Shown here in pieces: positions 1 through 8,070 of a stretch of DNA of 64,000 nt. The stretch covers positions 930,001-994,000 of the forward strand of contig NZ_PVTD01000001.1 of assembly GCF_003003255.1 (NCBI RefSeq), in the 5' to 3' direction. Source of the stretch: Aliiruegeria haliotis. GTDB lineage: Bacteria > Pseudomonadota > Alphaproteobacteria > Rhodobacterales > Rhodobacteraceae. Within the stretch, counting starts at the first letter, position 1. Each line of letters starts with the position of its first letter. The notes under the pieces are model-generated. The model made no database searches and was not told the DNA's origin. It saw nothing but the letters and a program-made list of their open reading frames with translations. Made by a program: the position numbers and the translations under genes.

Positions 1-2
1 GG

Positions 3-929
3 ATCCCCGATCCCGACAAGATGCTGCGTGCCTATACCCAGGCCGCCGCCTCGCTGAACCTTCTGCGCGCCTTCTCCACCGGCGGTTTCGCCGATATCCA
101 TCGCGTGCACGCCTGGACCACCGGCTTTGCCGAGGCCGACAAGGCGGAACGGTATCGCACGCTGTCGGACCGGATCTCCGATGCGCTGCACTTTATGACC
201 GCGGCGGGCATCAACTCCGACCGCATCGCCTCCATGAGCATGGTGGATTTCTACACCAGCCACGAGGCGCTGTTGCTGGAATACGAAGAGGCGCTGACCC
301 GTGTCGATTCGACCACCGGACAGACCATTGCCGGCTCCGGTCACATGATCTGGATCGGCGACCGGACCCGTCAGCCGGACGGCGCCCATGTCGAGTTCTG
401 CCGTGGCGTGATCAACCCGATCGGACTCAAGTGCGGCCCGACCACCAGCGCCGAGGACCTCAAGGTCTTGATGGAGAAGCTGAACCCGGAAAACGACGAA
501 GGTCGCCTGACCCTCATCGCCCGGTTCGGTGCCGGCAAGGTCGGCGAGCACCTGCCGCGTCTGGTGGAAACGGTGAAGGCCGAGGGCGCCAACGTGGTCT
601 GGTCCTGCGACCCGATGCACGGCAACACGATCAAGTCGTCCACCGGCTACAAGACCCGGCCCTTCGATCAGGTCCTGTCCGAAGTTCGCGAGTTCTTCGC
701 GGTCCATCGTGAGCAGGGCACGGTTCCGGGTGGCGTGCATTTCGAGATGACGGGCCAGGACGTGACCGAATGCACCGGTGGCGTGCGGGCGGTGACGGAC
801 GAAGACCTCTCCGACCGCTATCACACGGCCTGTGATCCGCGCCTGAACGCCTCGCAATCGCTGGAACTTGCCTTCCTCGTGGCCGAGGAGCTGTCCAACC
901 GTCGCGAGGCTGCGCGCGCGGCTGGCTGA
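3..929 (+). CDS. aroG: class II 3-deoxy-7-phosphoheptulonate (DAHP) synthase, 5' truncated by window edge
   Basis: This is the C-terminal part of the enzyme that condenses phosphoenolpyruvate and erythrose 4-phosphate in the first step of the shikimate pathway. The frame is open from base 3, before the first ATG at 21, so the true start lies outside the window. About 309 residues remain of a family that is usually about 450-460. Recognisable class II motifs are [39 protein letters not shown] and VTECTGG, the last near the C-terminus, so the 3' end is complete. A strong intrinsic terminator follows directly. The symbol varies between species (aroF/aroG/aroH); only the family is certain. Confidence 0.93.
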   Translation: MPDPDKMLRAYTQAAASLNLLRAFSTGGFADIHRVHAWTTGFAEADKAERYRTLSDRISDALHFMTAAGINSDRIASMSMVDFYTSHEALLLEYEEALTRVDSTTGQTIAGSGHMIWIGDRTRQPDGAHVEFCRGVINPIGLKCGPTTSAEDLKVLMEKLNPENDEGRLTLIARFGAGKVGEHLPRLVETVKAEGANVVWSCDPMHGNTIKSSTGYKTRPFDQVLSEVREFFAVHREQGTVPGGVHFEMTGQDVTECTGGVRAVTDEDLSDRYHTACDPRLNASQSLELAFLVAEELSNRREAARAAG

Positions 930-950
930 TTGTACGCAGACATCATGAGA

Positions 951-984
951 AAAGCCGCCTGTCGTTCTGGATAGGCGGCTTTTT
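951..984 (+). terminator. Rho-independent terminator after DAHP synthase
   Basis: A perfect GC-rich stem, AAAGCCGCCT (951-960) against AGGCGGCTTT from 972, encloses a loop of about 11 bases and is followed by a T-run. It ends the DAHP synthase transcript 21 bases after its stop codon. Confidence 0.9.
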
Positions 985-1004
985 TCACTTTCGGGGGAGT
1001 GAGC

Positions 1005-1436
1005 ATGGCACTTGAAATGGATATCGGGGACCTCGGACTTTTCCTGCAACAGGAATTTCCCCAGGTTGCGGAGGATTTCTCCGTGGATCATCTGGATGAC
1101 ACGTCGATCCGTGTCCGGTTGAAGGTGACGGACCGGCACCTCCGCCCGGGTAGCACGGTTTCCGGTCCATCGATGTTCGCGCTGGCCGATTGCGCCATGT
1201 ATCTTGCCGTTCTGAGCCGCATCGGCCCGAAAGCGCTGGCGGTGACGACCAATTGTGCCATTGATTTCATGCGCAAGCCGGAGGCGGGCAGAGACGTGCT
1301 GTGCGATGCGCGCCTGCTGAAGCTCGGCCGGGTTCTCGCGGTCGGCGACGCCATGCTGTTTTCAGAGGGACACGAGGATCGGGTCGTCGCCCGCGCCTCG
1401 CTCACCTATTCGATTCCGCCAATTGCGGCAGGCTGA
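1005..1436 (+). CDS. PaaI-family hotdog thioesterase
   Basis: The protein has 143 residues and belongs to the PaaI/4HBT hotdog-fold thioesterases, which hydrolyse acyl-CoA (often aryl-CoA) thioesters in the cytoplasm. The helix segment VSGPSMFALADCAMYLAV matches the family's G-x(n)-D hot-dog helix, which carries the catalytic acid, and TTNCAIDFMRKP matches the following strand. I chose the ATG at 1005 because GGGGGAG ends about 5 bases upstream. A GTG at 999 would overlap that ribosome site. The gene stands alone between a terminator and the ribosomal protein operon, and its substrate cannot be inferred. Confidence 0.85.
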   Translation: MALEMDIGDLGLFLQQEFPQVAEDFSVDHLDDTSIRVRLKVTDRHLRPGSTVSGPSMFALADCAMYLAVLSRIGPKALAVTTNCAIDFMRKPEAGRDVLCDARLLKLGRVLAVGDAMLFSEGHEDRVVARASLTYSIPPIAAG

Positions 1437-1536
1437 TTTCAACCGCTTGTGGCTGGTATCCGGCTGCACCGGCATTCGGGCAGCCACAGGCTGTGCTTTC
1501 GGGCGCGGGTGACGGCCGGAACCTGTCAAGTTGTGG

Positions 1537-1550
1537 GGTAATATATTACC
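1537..1550. promoter_or_regulatory. 14-bp perfect palindrome upstream of rplM (putative operator)
   Basis: GGTAATATATTACC reads identically on both strands and sits in a marked AT-rich patch (about 1535-1590), roughly 50 bases upstream of the likely rplM -35 element. Its perfect symmetry suggests a dimeric DNA-binding protein. The regulator is unknown. Confidence 0.4.
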
Positions 1551-1598
1551 TTATTTGTAAGCATTTGATTTTACATCTAAAGTTAACCAAAGTCAGCA

Positions 1599-1626
1599 TT
1601 GACTGTGACGCCAAAACCCTTAGAAC
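1599..1626 (+). promoter_or_regulatory. putative sigma-70-type promoter of rplM-rpsI
   Basis: TTGACT (1599-1604) and TAGAAC (1621-1626) are separated by 16 bases, leaving a leader of about 50 bases before the rplM start at 1681. This is a sequence match only. Confidence 0.5.
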
Positions 1627-1680
1627 CGCTACATCAATCGATCGGGCCACCGTGCCCCCCGAAAGAACAAGAGCAAACAG

Positions 1681-2139
1681 ATGAAAACCTATACCGCGAC
1701 CCCGGCGGACATCGACAAGAAATGGATCATCATCGACGCCGAGGGCGTCGTGCTGGGCCGTCTTGCATCGATCGTCGCCAACCGCCTGCGTGGCAAGCAC
1801 AAGGCCACCTTCACGCCGCATATGGACATGGGTGACAATGTCATCGTGATCAACGCCGAAAAGGTGCAGATCACCGGCAACAAGCGCATGAAGCCGAACT
1901 ACTGGCACACCGGGTATCCGGGCGGCATCAAGTCCCGCACCACCGGCCAGATCCTCGAGGGTGAATACCCCGAGCGCGTGGTCATGCAGGCCGTCAAGCG
2001 CATGCTGCCGGGCAATCGCCTGTCCCGCCAGCAGATGACCAACCTGCGTGTCTATGCCGGCACCGAGCATCCCCACGAGGCCCAGCAGCCCGAAGTGCTC
2101 GACGTCAAAGCCATGAACAAGAAAAACACCCGGAGCTGA
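1681..2139 (+). CDS. rplM: 50S ribosomal protein L13
   Basis: The protein has 152 residues, normal for L13, an early-assembly protein of the large ribosomal subunit. Diagnostic segments are [17 protein letters not shown] near the N-terminus, [24 protein letters not shown] and the C-terminal [13 protein letters not shown]. It is followed 5 bases later by rpsI, the conserved rplM-rpsI operon. The start is fixed by homology to the [11 protein letters not shown]-terminus typical of Rhodobacterales. Confidence 0.98.
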   Translation: MKTYTATPADIDKKWIIIDAEGVVLGRLASIVANRLRGKHKATFTPHMDMGDNVIVINAEKVQITGNKRMKPNYWHTGYPGGIKSRTTGQILEGEYPERVVMQAVKRMLPGNRLSRQQMTNLRVYAGTEHPHEAQQPEVLDVKAMNKKNTRS

Positions 2140-2144
2140 GGACA

Positions 2145-2633
2145 ATGGTCGAAGAAATCAAATCCCTCGCCGAGCTGAACGAAGTCGCTGAAGGCACCGT
2201 TCCGGTCGTTGAAGAGATCGTCTCCCGAGATCCGGTTCGTGACGAACTCGGTCGTTCCTATGCCACCGGCAAGCGGAAGGACGCGGTCGCCCGTGTCTGG
2301 ATCAAGCCCGGCTCCGGCAAGGTTACCGTCAACGGACGCGACATCAGCGTCTACTTCGCCCGCCCTGTGCAGCAGCTGATCCTGAACCAGCCGTTCCAGG
2401 TTGCCGGTGTCGAAGGCGAGTTCGATGTGGTTGCCACCGTGAAAGGTGGCGGTCTGTCCGGACAGGCCGGCGCCGTGAAGCACGGCATCTCCAAGGCCCT
2501 GCAACTCTACGATCCCGCCCTGCGCGCGCCGCTGAAGGCCGCCGGCTTCCTGACCCGCGACGCCCGTGTCGTGGAGCGGAAGAAGTTCGGCCGTCGCAAG
2601 GCCCGTCGGAGCTTCCAGTTCTCCAAGCGTTGA
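2145..2633 (+). CDS. rpsI: 30S ribosomal protein S9
   Basis: The protein has 162 residues. The first 35 or so form an acidic extension common in Alphaproteobacteria. The conserved core begins with [14 protein letters not shown], continues with [11 protein letters not shown], and ends in the basic tail [15 protein letters not shown], whose terminal Lys-Arg reaches the ribosomal P site. It is the second gene of the rplM-rpsI operon and is followed by an intrinsic terminator. Confidence 0.98.
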   Translation: MVEEIKSLAELNEVAEGTVPVVEEIVSRDPVRDELGRSYATGKRKDAVARVWIKPGSGKVTVNGRDISVYFARPVQQLILNQPFQVAGVEGEFDVVATVKGGGLSGQAGAVKHGISKALQLYDPALRAPLKAAGFLTRDARVVERKKFGRRKARRSFQFSKR

Positions 2634-2652
2634 TCGCTCTGGACTTCGGTTT

Positions 2653-2686
2653 GGAAAGGGCTGCCCTCGGGTGGCCCTTTTCCTTT
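2653..2686 (+). terminator. Rho-independent terminator after rpsI
   Basis: An imperfect stem pairs AAAGGGC(T) with GGCCCTTT across a short loop and is followed by T-rich DNA. It lies about 20 bases after the rpsI stop codon. Confidence 0.75.
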
Positions 2687-2689
2687 TGG

Positions 2690-2972
2690 GGCAGCTTGTG
2701 CCCCGTTTCGCGTGATGATGACCTCGCGCCGTCGATACCACACCAAAGGGGTCATCCGGGCCTGAGCACCGGAATGATCGGCGCGCGCGACGGCGCCATT
2801 GACCGCTTCCCGTCCGGCAACGGATAGCTGCGCGTTCAAACCCGAATGGCGCAGTGCAACGCTTCCCAGTGACGTCGAGGGCGCCCGCTAGCGCAAGGTT
2901 CCCGGACCTTGCAACGAAGCCCGGATCGACCGGCCTGTCGGCGCCCCCGCACGAACAGCAGCGTGGGTCCCG
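2690..2972. other. intergenic, no gene seen
   Basis: No supported coding sequence was found between the convergent rpsI and amidohydrolase genes. A small inverted repeat, GCAAGGT (2893-2899) against ACCTTGC (2906-2912), lies about 60 bases beyond the amidohydrolase stop and could help end that transcript, but it has no T-run. Confidence 0.5.
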
Positions 2973-4814
2973 TCAGAGCGCCTCGTCGTCGAAACGCTCG
3001 TTGGTAATGGCAACGCCCCGGCGCAGTTTCTCGTCGTCGCCCTCGTCCCATACCGGCTCTGTCAGGGCCTTGTCCGGCTCGCCATCCCGATCGATGTCAT
3101 AGACCAGCTTGCCGCCGAGATACGTCTGCAGAACCTCGATCTTGTGGAACTCGTAGATATTGGCCTCGGCCTGCTGGCGGATATCACGGTCGAGCACGAT
3201 GACATCCGCCTTCTTGCCCTCCTCAAGGCTGCCGATCATATGGCCCTTGCCTTGCAGCCGGGCACTGCCGAGGGTTGATCCGTGGATGATCTCGTCAAGG
3301 GACAGAGGCTCACCCGGCATGCGCTGGCCGCTGGGCGACCCCATGGCCTGACGTGTCATCGCAATCTCCATGCCCTCCCAGGGGGAGAACACCGCCGACG
3401 TGGGCGCATCGGGACCGAACCCGTACTCCAGAAACTCGGTCACCAGCTTGAACTGCCACATCCTGTCGAGGATCTGGTCGGGAAGATTTCCGCGGATGAC
3501 GTTCAGGAAATAGGGTTCAGTCGGATCGGCCCAATGAAGCTGAAGCTGCCCGGCGATACCGAGTTCCGCCATCCGGCTGATCGAATCGATGGAGAGGTGG
3601 TCGAGATGCGTGAAAATGTTCAGGACATCGTCACTCAACGGGTTTCCGGTCGTGTCGGCATATTCCATCGCATCGAGTGACTTGCGGATGGCCGCGTTGC
3701 CCTCGACGTGGAGCATGATTCCGAACCCTTTCTCCGTGAGAGTGTCGAAAATCTCCGAAAGGTTGGTCGGGTCATAGTTCATGTTGGGCCGGGTGCCGTC
3801 GAGGTAGGGCATTTCCATGAAGGCAAAGCGCCCCGGCGTGCCATCGATGGCGAATTTGACCGTATTCGCAGTGAGATAATCGAGATCGGCGTCGGATGCC
3901 CGGATCGCGTCTCTGCGCATCAGCAGGTTTTCGGTCATCGCGGCGTCGCCTTCGGGCGTGCCGTCCCCCCAATAGACCATGGCCAGTTCGTGACGCAGGT
4001 TCAGCTCACCTTTCGAGGCGAGGCGCACATAGACATCATCGGCACCTTCCTTTGAGCCGGCCGCGGCTTCCGTGGCCGATGTGACACCGACCGCGTTCAT
4101 GATCCGTGCCGCCGCCCTCACGGCCTCTTCCTGCCGTTCATTGGAATAGAGCTTGTGCTGCTCCACGAATCCGGTCGACAGGTGCGCTTTCTCCTGAAGA
4201 GTTCCAACCGGTTCACCGGCATCGTTGAGGGGCATGTAGCCACCCTTGGGCGGCTGCCAGCTACCGTCGATCCCAAGCGCCTCCAGCGCGCGGGTGGAGT
4301 ACCAGCCGTTGTGCTGGGTATTGTCCGAAATCAACGCCGGACGGCCGCCGACGATCTCGTCCAGTTCTTCCTTGGTGGGCAACTCGAAATGCGCATCGGA
4401 ATAGCCGCCACCGATCACCCATTCATCGGGACCAAGGCCGGCCGCGTAGTCCCGAATGACCTCGACCACCTCTTCGCGTGTCGCATCGTTGTACTTGAAG
4501 AGGTTGAGCATCACCGCGTGGGTCTGCCCGAAAATGCGGGTATGCAGATGGGTGTCGACGATCCCAGCCATAATCGTGTTCTCGCCGGCATCGACGATCT
4601 GCGTGGTGTCATCGGCAAGTTCACGGCAGGATTCGTCGGTCCGGACGCAGACAATGCTGTCGCCGGCAATGGCCATCGACCGGGCAAGGGGCATCTCCGC
4701 ATTGCTGGTAATGATGTTCTCACTCAAAAAGACCGTATCGGCCGATTGGGACAGGGCCGGCGATGCCACCAGCGAAACGAGCAGAGAGGAGGAGAGAAGG
4801 TACCTTTGGGACAT
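2973..4814 (-). CDS. exported TIM-barrel amidohydrolase (amidohydrolase 3 / YtcJ-like)
   Basis: The protein has 613 residues. It begins with a clear Sec signal peptide (SSLLVSLVASPALSQS), so it should act in the periplasm. The rest resembles the amidohydrolase-3/YtcJ family of metal-dependent hydrolases. VDTHLHT is the HxH metal motif about 90 residues in, GGGYSDAHFE and GTLQEKAH are typical of the family, and LHVEGNAAI and FTHLDHLS carry further candidate metal His residues. The C-terminal GSLEEGKKADVIVLDRD is the conserved closing beta-sandwich segment. An ATG four codons upstream (4826) is possible. The substrate is unknown, and the gene stands alone. Confidence 0.82.
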   Translation of the reverse strand: MSQRYLLSSSLLVSLVASPALSQSADTVFLSENIITSNAEMPLARSMAIAGDSIVCVRTDESCRELADDTTQIVDAGENTIMAGIVDTHLHTRIFGQTHAVMLNLFKYNDATREEVVEVIRDYAAGLGPDEWVIGGGYSDAHFELPTKEELDEIVGGRPALISDNTQHNGWYSTRALEALGIDGSWQPPKGGYMPLNDAGEPVGTLQEKAHLSTGFVEQHKLYSNERQEEAVRAAARIMNAVGVTSATEAAAGSKEGADDVYVRLASKGELNLRHELAMVYWGDGTPEGDAAMTENLLMRRDAIRASDADLDYLTANTVKFAIDGTPGRFAFMEMPYLDGTRPNMNYDPTNLSEIFDTLTEKGFGIMLHVEGNAAIRKSLDAMEYADTTGNPLSDDVLNIFTHLDHLSIDSISRMAELGIAGQLQLHWADPTEPYFLNVIRGNLPDQILDRMWQFKLVTEFLEYGFGPDAPTSAVFSPWEGMEIAMTRQAMGSPSGQRMPGEPLSLDEIIHGSTLGSARLQGKGHMIGSLEEGKKADVIVLDRDIRQQAEANIYEFHKIEVLQTYLGGKLVYDIDRDGEPDKALTEPVWDEGDDEKLRRGVAITNERFDDEAL

Positions 4815-4826
4815 GTGGAGCACCAA

Positions 4827-5386
4827 TCATTGAAAGGAAAGCATCAGGGAAGGAAATGAAGCGGGCACTTGTTTGTCAACAACCGCCGGGATGACATTTG
4901 TGCGACGTCTCAAGGCACGATCGGGCCGGTGTGGTCAGCAGGGCGCTTTCCGGCACTGCTTCCCGGCGGCAGAAAAGCGTGGCGGCAACCAATCGCTACG
5001 TGCGTCGCTTCGAGGGCCGAAAGGCGCCGAGCTGCAACGCGGGGTCGCGAAAGCGTCGTGCCAACCGCCGCCTATCACGAGACCCGACTGGGTTGGCGGA
5101 TTGTCCAGAACCGGACCCACGCGGCCGCGCCGCGCGCATGAAGGTCGGCGGGGCCTGTCCGATGCGAAGTAGTTGCAAGACCGGCATAGCAACACCTCAC
5201 CCTGACTTCCGGATGCCCCGCTCCAGGCGCATCCAAACCTGTACTGCCGACCAACCCGATGTTGGCGTGTGTCCGGGCCGGAAGATGGGAGGGGCGGCCA
5301 ACCGCCCTCCGGACCCGCTCCTCGATTGCGCGTTTCCCTCCTGTGCGGCGATGGTTCTTCAATCCGACACATCGGACTGCTAGGCC
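4827..5386. other. long intergenic region, nothing recognised
   Basis: This 560-base spacer lies between the divergent amidohydrolase and chrA genes and must hold both promoters. The open frames here look like random GC-rich open frames: no family resemblance, no ribosome site and mutual overlap. No convincing hairpin or repeat was seen. Confidence 0.5.
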
Positions 5387-6619
5387 ATGGGCATGGACAG
5401 GCATGACAGTGACACATCCCACGCGCCGGGCGACATTTTCCTGACCTTCCTGGCGCTCGGGTTGACCTCCTTTGGTGGCCCGGTCGCCCACCTTGGCTAC
5501 TTCCGCACCGCCTTCGTGGAGCGCCGAAAATGGCTGAGCGATGCCGCATATGCAGATCTCGTGGCACTCTGCCAGTTCCTGCCGGGTCCGGCGTCAAGCC
5601 AAGTTGGCTTCGCGCTCGGGCTGATGCGGGGCGGTTGGCCGGGTGCACTCGCTGCCTGGGCCGGGTTCACATTGCCATCCGCCATGATCCTCGTGCTGTT
5701 CGCCTGGGGCGCGGCGGCGCTGTCCGATCCCTTTTCAATCGGAGTCATTGCCGGACTCAAGGTTCTTGCCGTCGCTGTCGTGGCCGATGCGGTCTATGGC
5801 ATGGGTCGGTCGCTCTGTCCGGACCGCAAGACACTGGCAATCGCACTGCTGTCGCTCGCCGCACTTGGGGCCGCCAGCGGGACCGCAATACAGGTGCTTG
5901 TGATCCTGGCGGGCGCGGTACTGGGCCTCGTGATGGCGCTCGGCGCGCCGGCAGGTGAGGATGTGCATGGCGCCTTCGACGTCGCCCGGCTCCCCGACCG
6001 CCGGGTTGGACTGAGTCTGGTCGCGCTCGCCTTTGTGATCCTCGTGCTTGTCCCGCTGGCGTTGCAGGTCGGGTTGGGCGGGCAGGGGCTTGCGCTCTTC
6101 GATGCGTTCTATCGCGCCGGGGCGCTGGTTTTCGGAGGCGGACATGTTGTGCTGCCACTCCTTCAGGACTCCGTCGTCGGCCCCGGCTGGACCGATCCCG
6201 ACACCTTCCTGACCGGCTATGGGGCCGCGCAAGCGGTGCCCGGTCCGCTCTTTACGTTCGCCGCCTATCTGGGGTCCGTCCTTGACCCGGCGCCGAATGG
6301 CCTCGCCGGCGCCACGATCGCGTTGGTCGCAATCTTCCTGCCGGGCGCGTTGCTGGTCGCGGGAATGCTGCCCTGGTGGGACAGCCTTCGCTCCGTGCCG
6401 CGCGCCCGTGCGGCGTTGGCGGGCGTGAATGCCGCCGTGGTCGGGATTCTTGCCGCCGCACTCTACGATCCGGTGTTCACGTCTGGCGTTCGCGACGGCG
6501 CCGATTTCGCCCTCGCGGCCACGGGTTTCTTCGCGTTGCGAGTCTGGAAAGTGCCGGTCTGGGTTGTGGTGATTTGCATGGCTGTGATTGGCGGGGCAAT
6601 GGGCATATCCGGCCTCTGA
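5387..6619 (+). CDS. chrA: chromate transporter, CHR family (long, two-domain form)
   Basis: The protein has 410 residues, the size of bidomain ChrA carriers, which expel chromate across the inner membrane. The N-terminal CHR domain shows FLALGLTSFGGPVAHLGYFR and ALCQFLPGPASSQVGF. The second half repeats the pattern as FYRAGALVFGGGHVVLPLL and GYGAAQAVPGPLFTFAAYLG. The paired GG(P/H)V and Q-x-(L/V)-PGP motifs are the family signature. Many hydrophobic helices are present. A second ATG lies two codons downstream (5393). No chrB or chrC regulator is adjacent, so the transported oxyanion is not proven. Confidence 0.9.
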   Translation: MGMDRHDSDTSHAPGDIFLTFLALGLTSFGGPVAHLGYFRTAFVERRKWLSDAAYADLVALCQFLPGPASSQVGFALGLMRGGWPGALAAWAGFTLPSAMILVLFAWGAAALSDPFSIGVIAGLKVLAVAVVADAVYGMGRSLCPDRKTLAIALLSLAALGAASGTAIQVLVILAGAVLGLVMALGAPAGEDVHGAFDVARLPDRRVGLSLVALAFVILVLVPLALQVGLGGQGLALFDAFYRAGALVFGGGHVVLPLLQDSVVGPGWTDPDTFLTGYGAAQAVPGPLFTFAAYLGSVLDPAPNGLAGATIALVAIFLPGALLVAGMLPWWDSLRSVPRARAALAGVNAAVVGILAAALYDPVFTSGVRDGADFALAATGFFALRVWKVPVWVVVICMAVIGGAMGISGL

Positions 6620-6951
6620 TAGCAGGATTGGTGCGCCCGTCGGCATTGCGTCAGAGGCCACGACTTTTGGCAAGCGGATGAACACCCCGGCGAGCGGGAT
6701 GTTCGCCCGGAACATCTTGAAGATCGTCGGTGAGTCCCATTTTGGCGCACTCCGGTCGTCGATGAACCATGCCCGCCGAGGCGCATCAATCGACAGATCC
6801 AGTTGCCGCTTGCGTCCGGTATCCGGAACCCACCGCGCAAAACCACATTGCCTTTGCTGGCAACGGAGGCGGTTGGAGGTGCGCCGGGAGCCTACGGACT
6901 TGCAGGAGCGCGGGGCAGGGCGATACGCTCCGCCCAAGTCCGGAGGAGAGC
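6620..6951. other. intergenic, nothing recognised
   Basis: This 332-base spacer between chrA and the rhodanese gene has no supported gene and no clear terminator. The promoter of the rhodanese gene presumably lies at its 3' end. Confidence 0.45.
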
Positions 6952-7353
6952 ATGCCAGAACTGACAACCAGCGCTGCCGAAATGGTGGCCGCCGCCCGCG
7001 CACGGATCGAGGAGGTCGCGACAGCCGACCTGATCGCCCGGCACGGCGATCCCGACCTCGTAATCGTGGACCTTCGGGATGTGCGGGAACGCCAGCGGTC
7101 CGGGTTCATCCCGGGAAGCGTCCATTGTCCGCGTGGAATGCTGGAGTTCTGGGTTGATCCGCAAAGCCCCTACTTCAAGGAAGTCTTCGGGCAGGACAAA
7201 CGCTTTGTCTTTCATTGTGCGTCCGGATGGCGGTCAGCCCTGTCCGTCGCGACGCTGAACGACATGGGGTTCCCGGCGGCTCACCTGAAGGATGGGTTTA
7301 CCGATTGGGTGAAACAGGGCGGACCGGTCGAGCATCCCGAAACGAAGGGCTGA
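6952..7353 (+). CDS. rhodanese-like sulfurtransferase domain protein
   Basis: The protein has 133 residues and a single rhodanese domain, likely cytoplasmic because no signal peptide is seen. VIVDLRDVRERQRSGFIPGS is the CH2A motif. FHCASGWRSA contains the active-site cysteine in a six-residue loop (CASGWR), the size typical of sulfurtransferases, and GGPVEHP closes the domain. The start at 6952 has GGAGGAG about 6 bases upstream. The upstream open frame to 6769 is not needed. Single-domain rhodaneses of this kind carry persulfide sulfur; the partner is unknown. Confidence 0.87.
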   Translation: MPELTTSAAEMVAAARARIEEVATADLIARHGDPDLVIVDLRDVRERQRSGFIPGSVHCPRGMLEFWVDPQSPYFKEVFGQDKRFVFHCASGWRSALSVATLNDMGFPAAHLKDGFTDWVKQGGPVEHPETKG

Positions 7354-7969
7354 AGGCGGTTGGAACTGTCCCCCTACGTGGTGCAGTTTCTCTCTGCGAG
7401 GTTCATTGGCGGTGAGATCTTCCGTCGATAGCATGCCGCCCACGGAACGCTTGCGTGCGGGCTGCCCGTCGACCTCACGGCGTCACCTGTGAACCGGCAT
7501 TCTGTGCGCCCTGTGCGCCTGTCGCTTCGTGCCTAAAGGCGTCGCTCTCCCCAAATGGCCCAACTTCTCTTGTCATTCGGTCTGAACCCTGCCCGCCGTT
7601 TGGTTGTCGCGAATCTTCCCGGCAGGCGACTTGCGCATGCCTTGTTGGGATTGAAATAGCCGCCTTGGCCTGCTCCAGCCGAAATGCGGATTGCATCGAC
7701 CCTGTTTCGAACCTCGGGCGCAGCCGGGTTTGACGCGCGTATCAGCCCACGCCCGGCGAAGGGGATGACTGCCAATCAAGCGGGTGACCTTTGTCCAAGA
7801 CCACATGCACATTTGCGTCGGAGGAGTGCCGTGTCGCCGCGTAGGCCCTGCGTGTGCTCGCGGTCGCAGGCCAGATAGGTCAGGCGCAATGGGGACCGTG
7901 AAGGGAACTGCGCTGTTTCTGCCGACGTCCAGCTTCCGGAGGCTGCAACCCGCCATCCATTCGCCACAC
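7354..7969. other. long intergenic region, nothing recognised
   Basis: About 600 bases lie between the convergent rhodanese and ABC binding-protein genes. Several short open frames exist on both strands, but none has a ribosome site, family resemblance or sensible composition. I see no tRNA-like or repeat structure. Confidence 0.45.
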
Positions 7970-8003
7970 AAAAAAACCGGCCCGCAAGAAAACCACGGGC
8001 CGG
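7970..8003 (-). terminator. Rho-independent terminator of the ABC substrate-binding protein gene
   Basis: Read on the minus strand, CCGGCCCG pairs with CGGGCCGG (7996-8003 with 7977-7984) around an 11-base loop and is followed by seven T. It lies about 70 bases beyond the stop codon of the gene at 8071. Confidence 0.9.
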
Positions 8004-8070
8004 ACATGGTGCGTGCGCGGGTGTCACACCCGAGGCATCGCAAACGCATGTTGCGAATGGGGCGCGCGGA

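Noticed and set aside
4869-5383. Overlapping open frames of 90-240 residues between the amidohydrolase and chrA
   Set aside because: All are Arg/Pro/Gly-rich, lack ribosome sites and overlap each other on both strands; none resembles a protein family.
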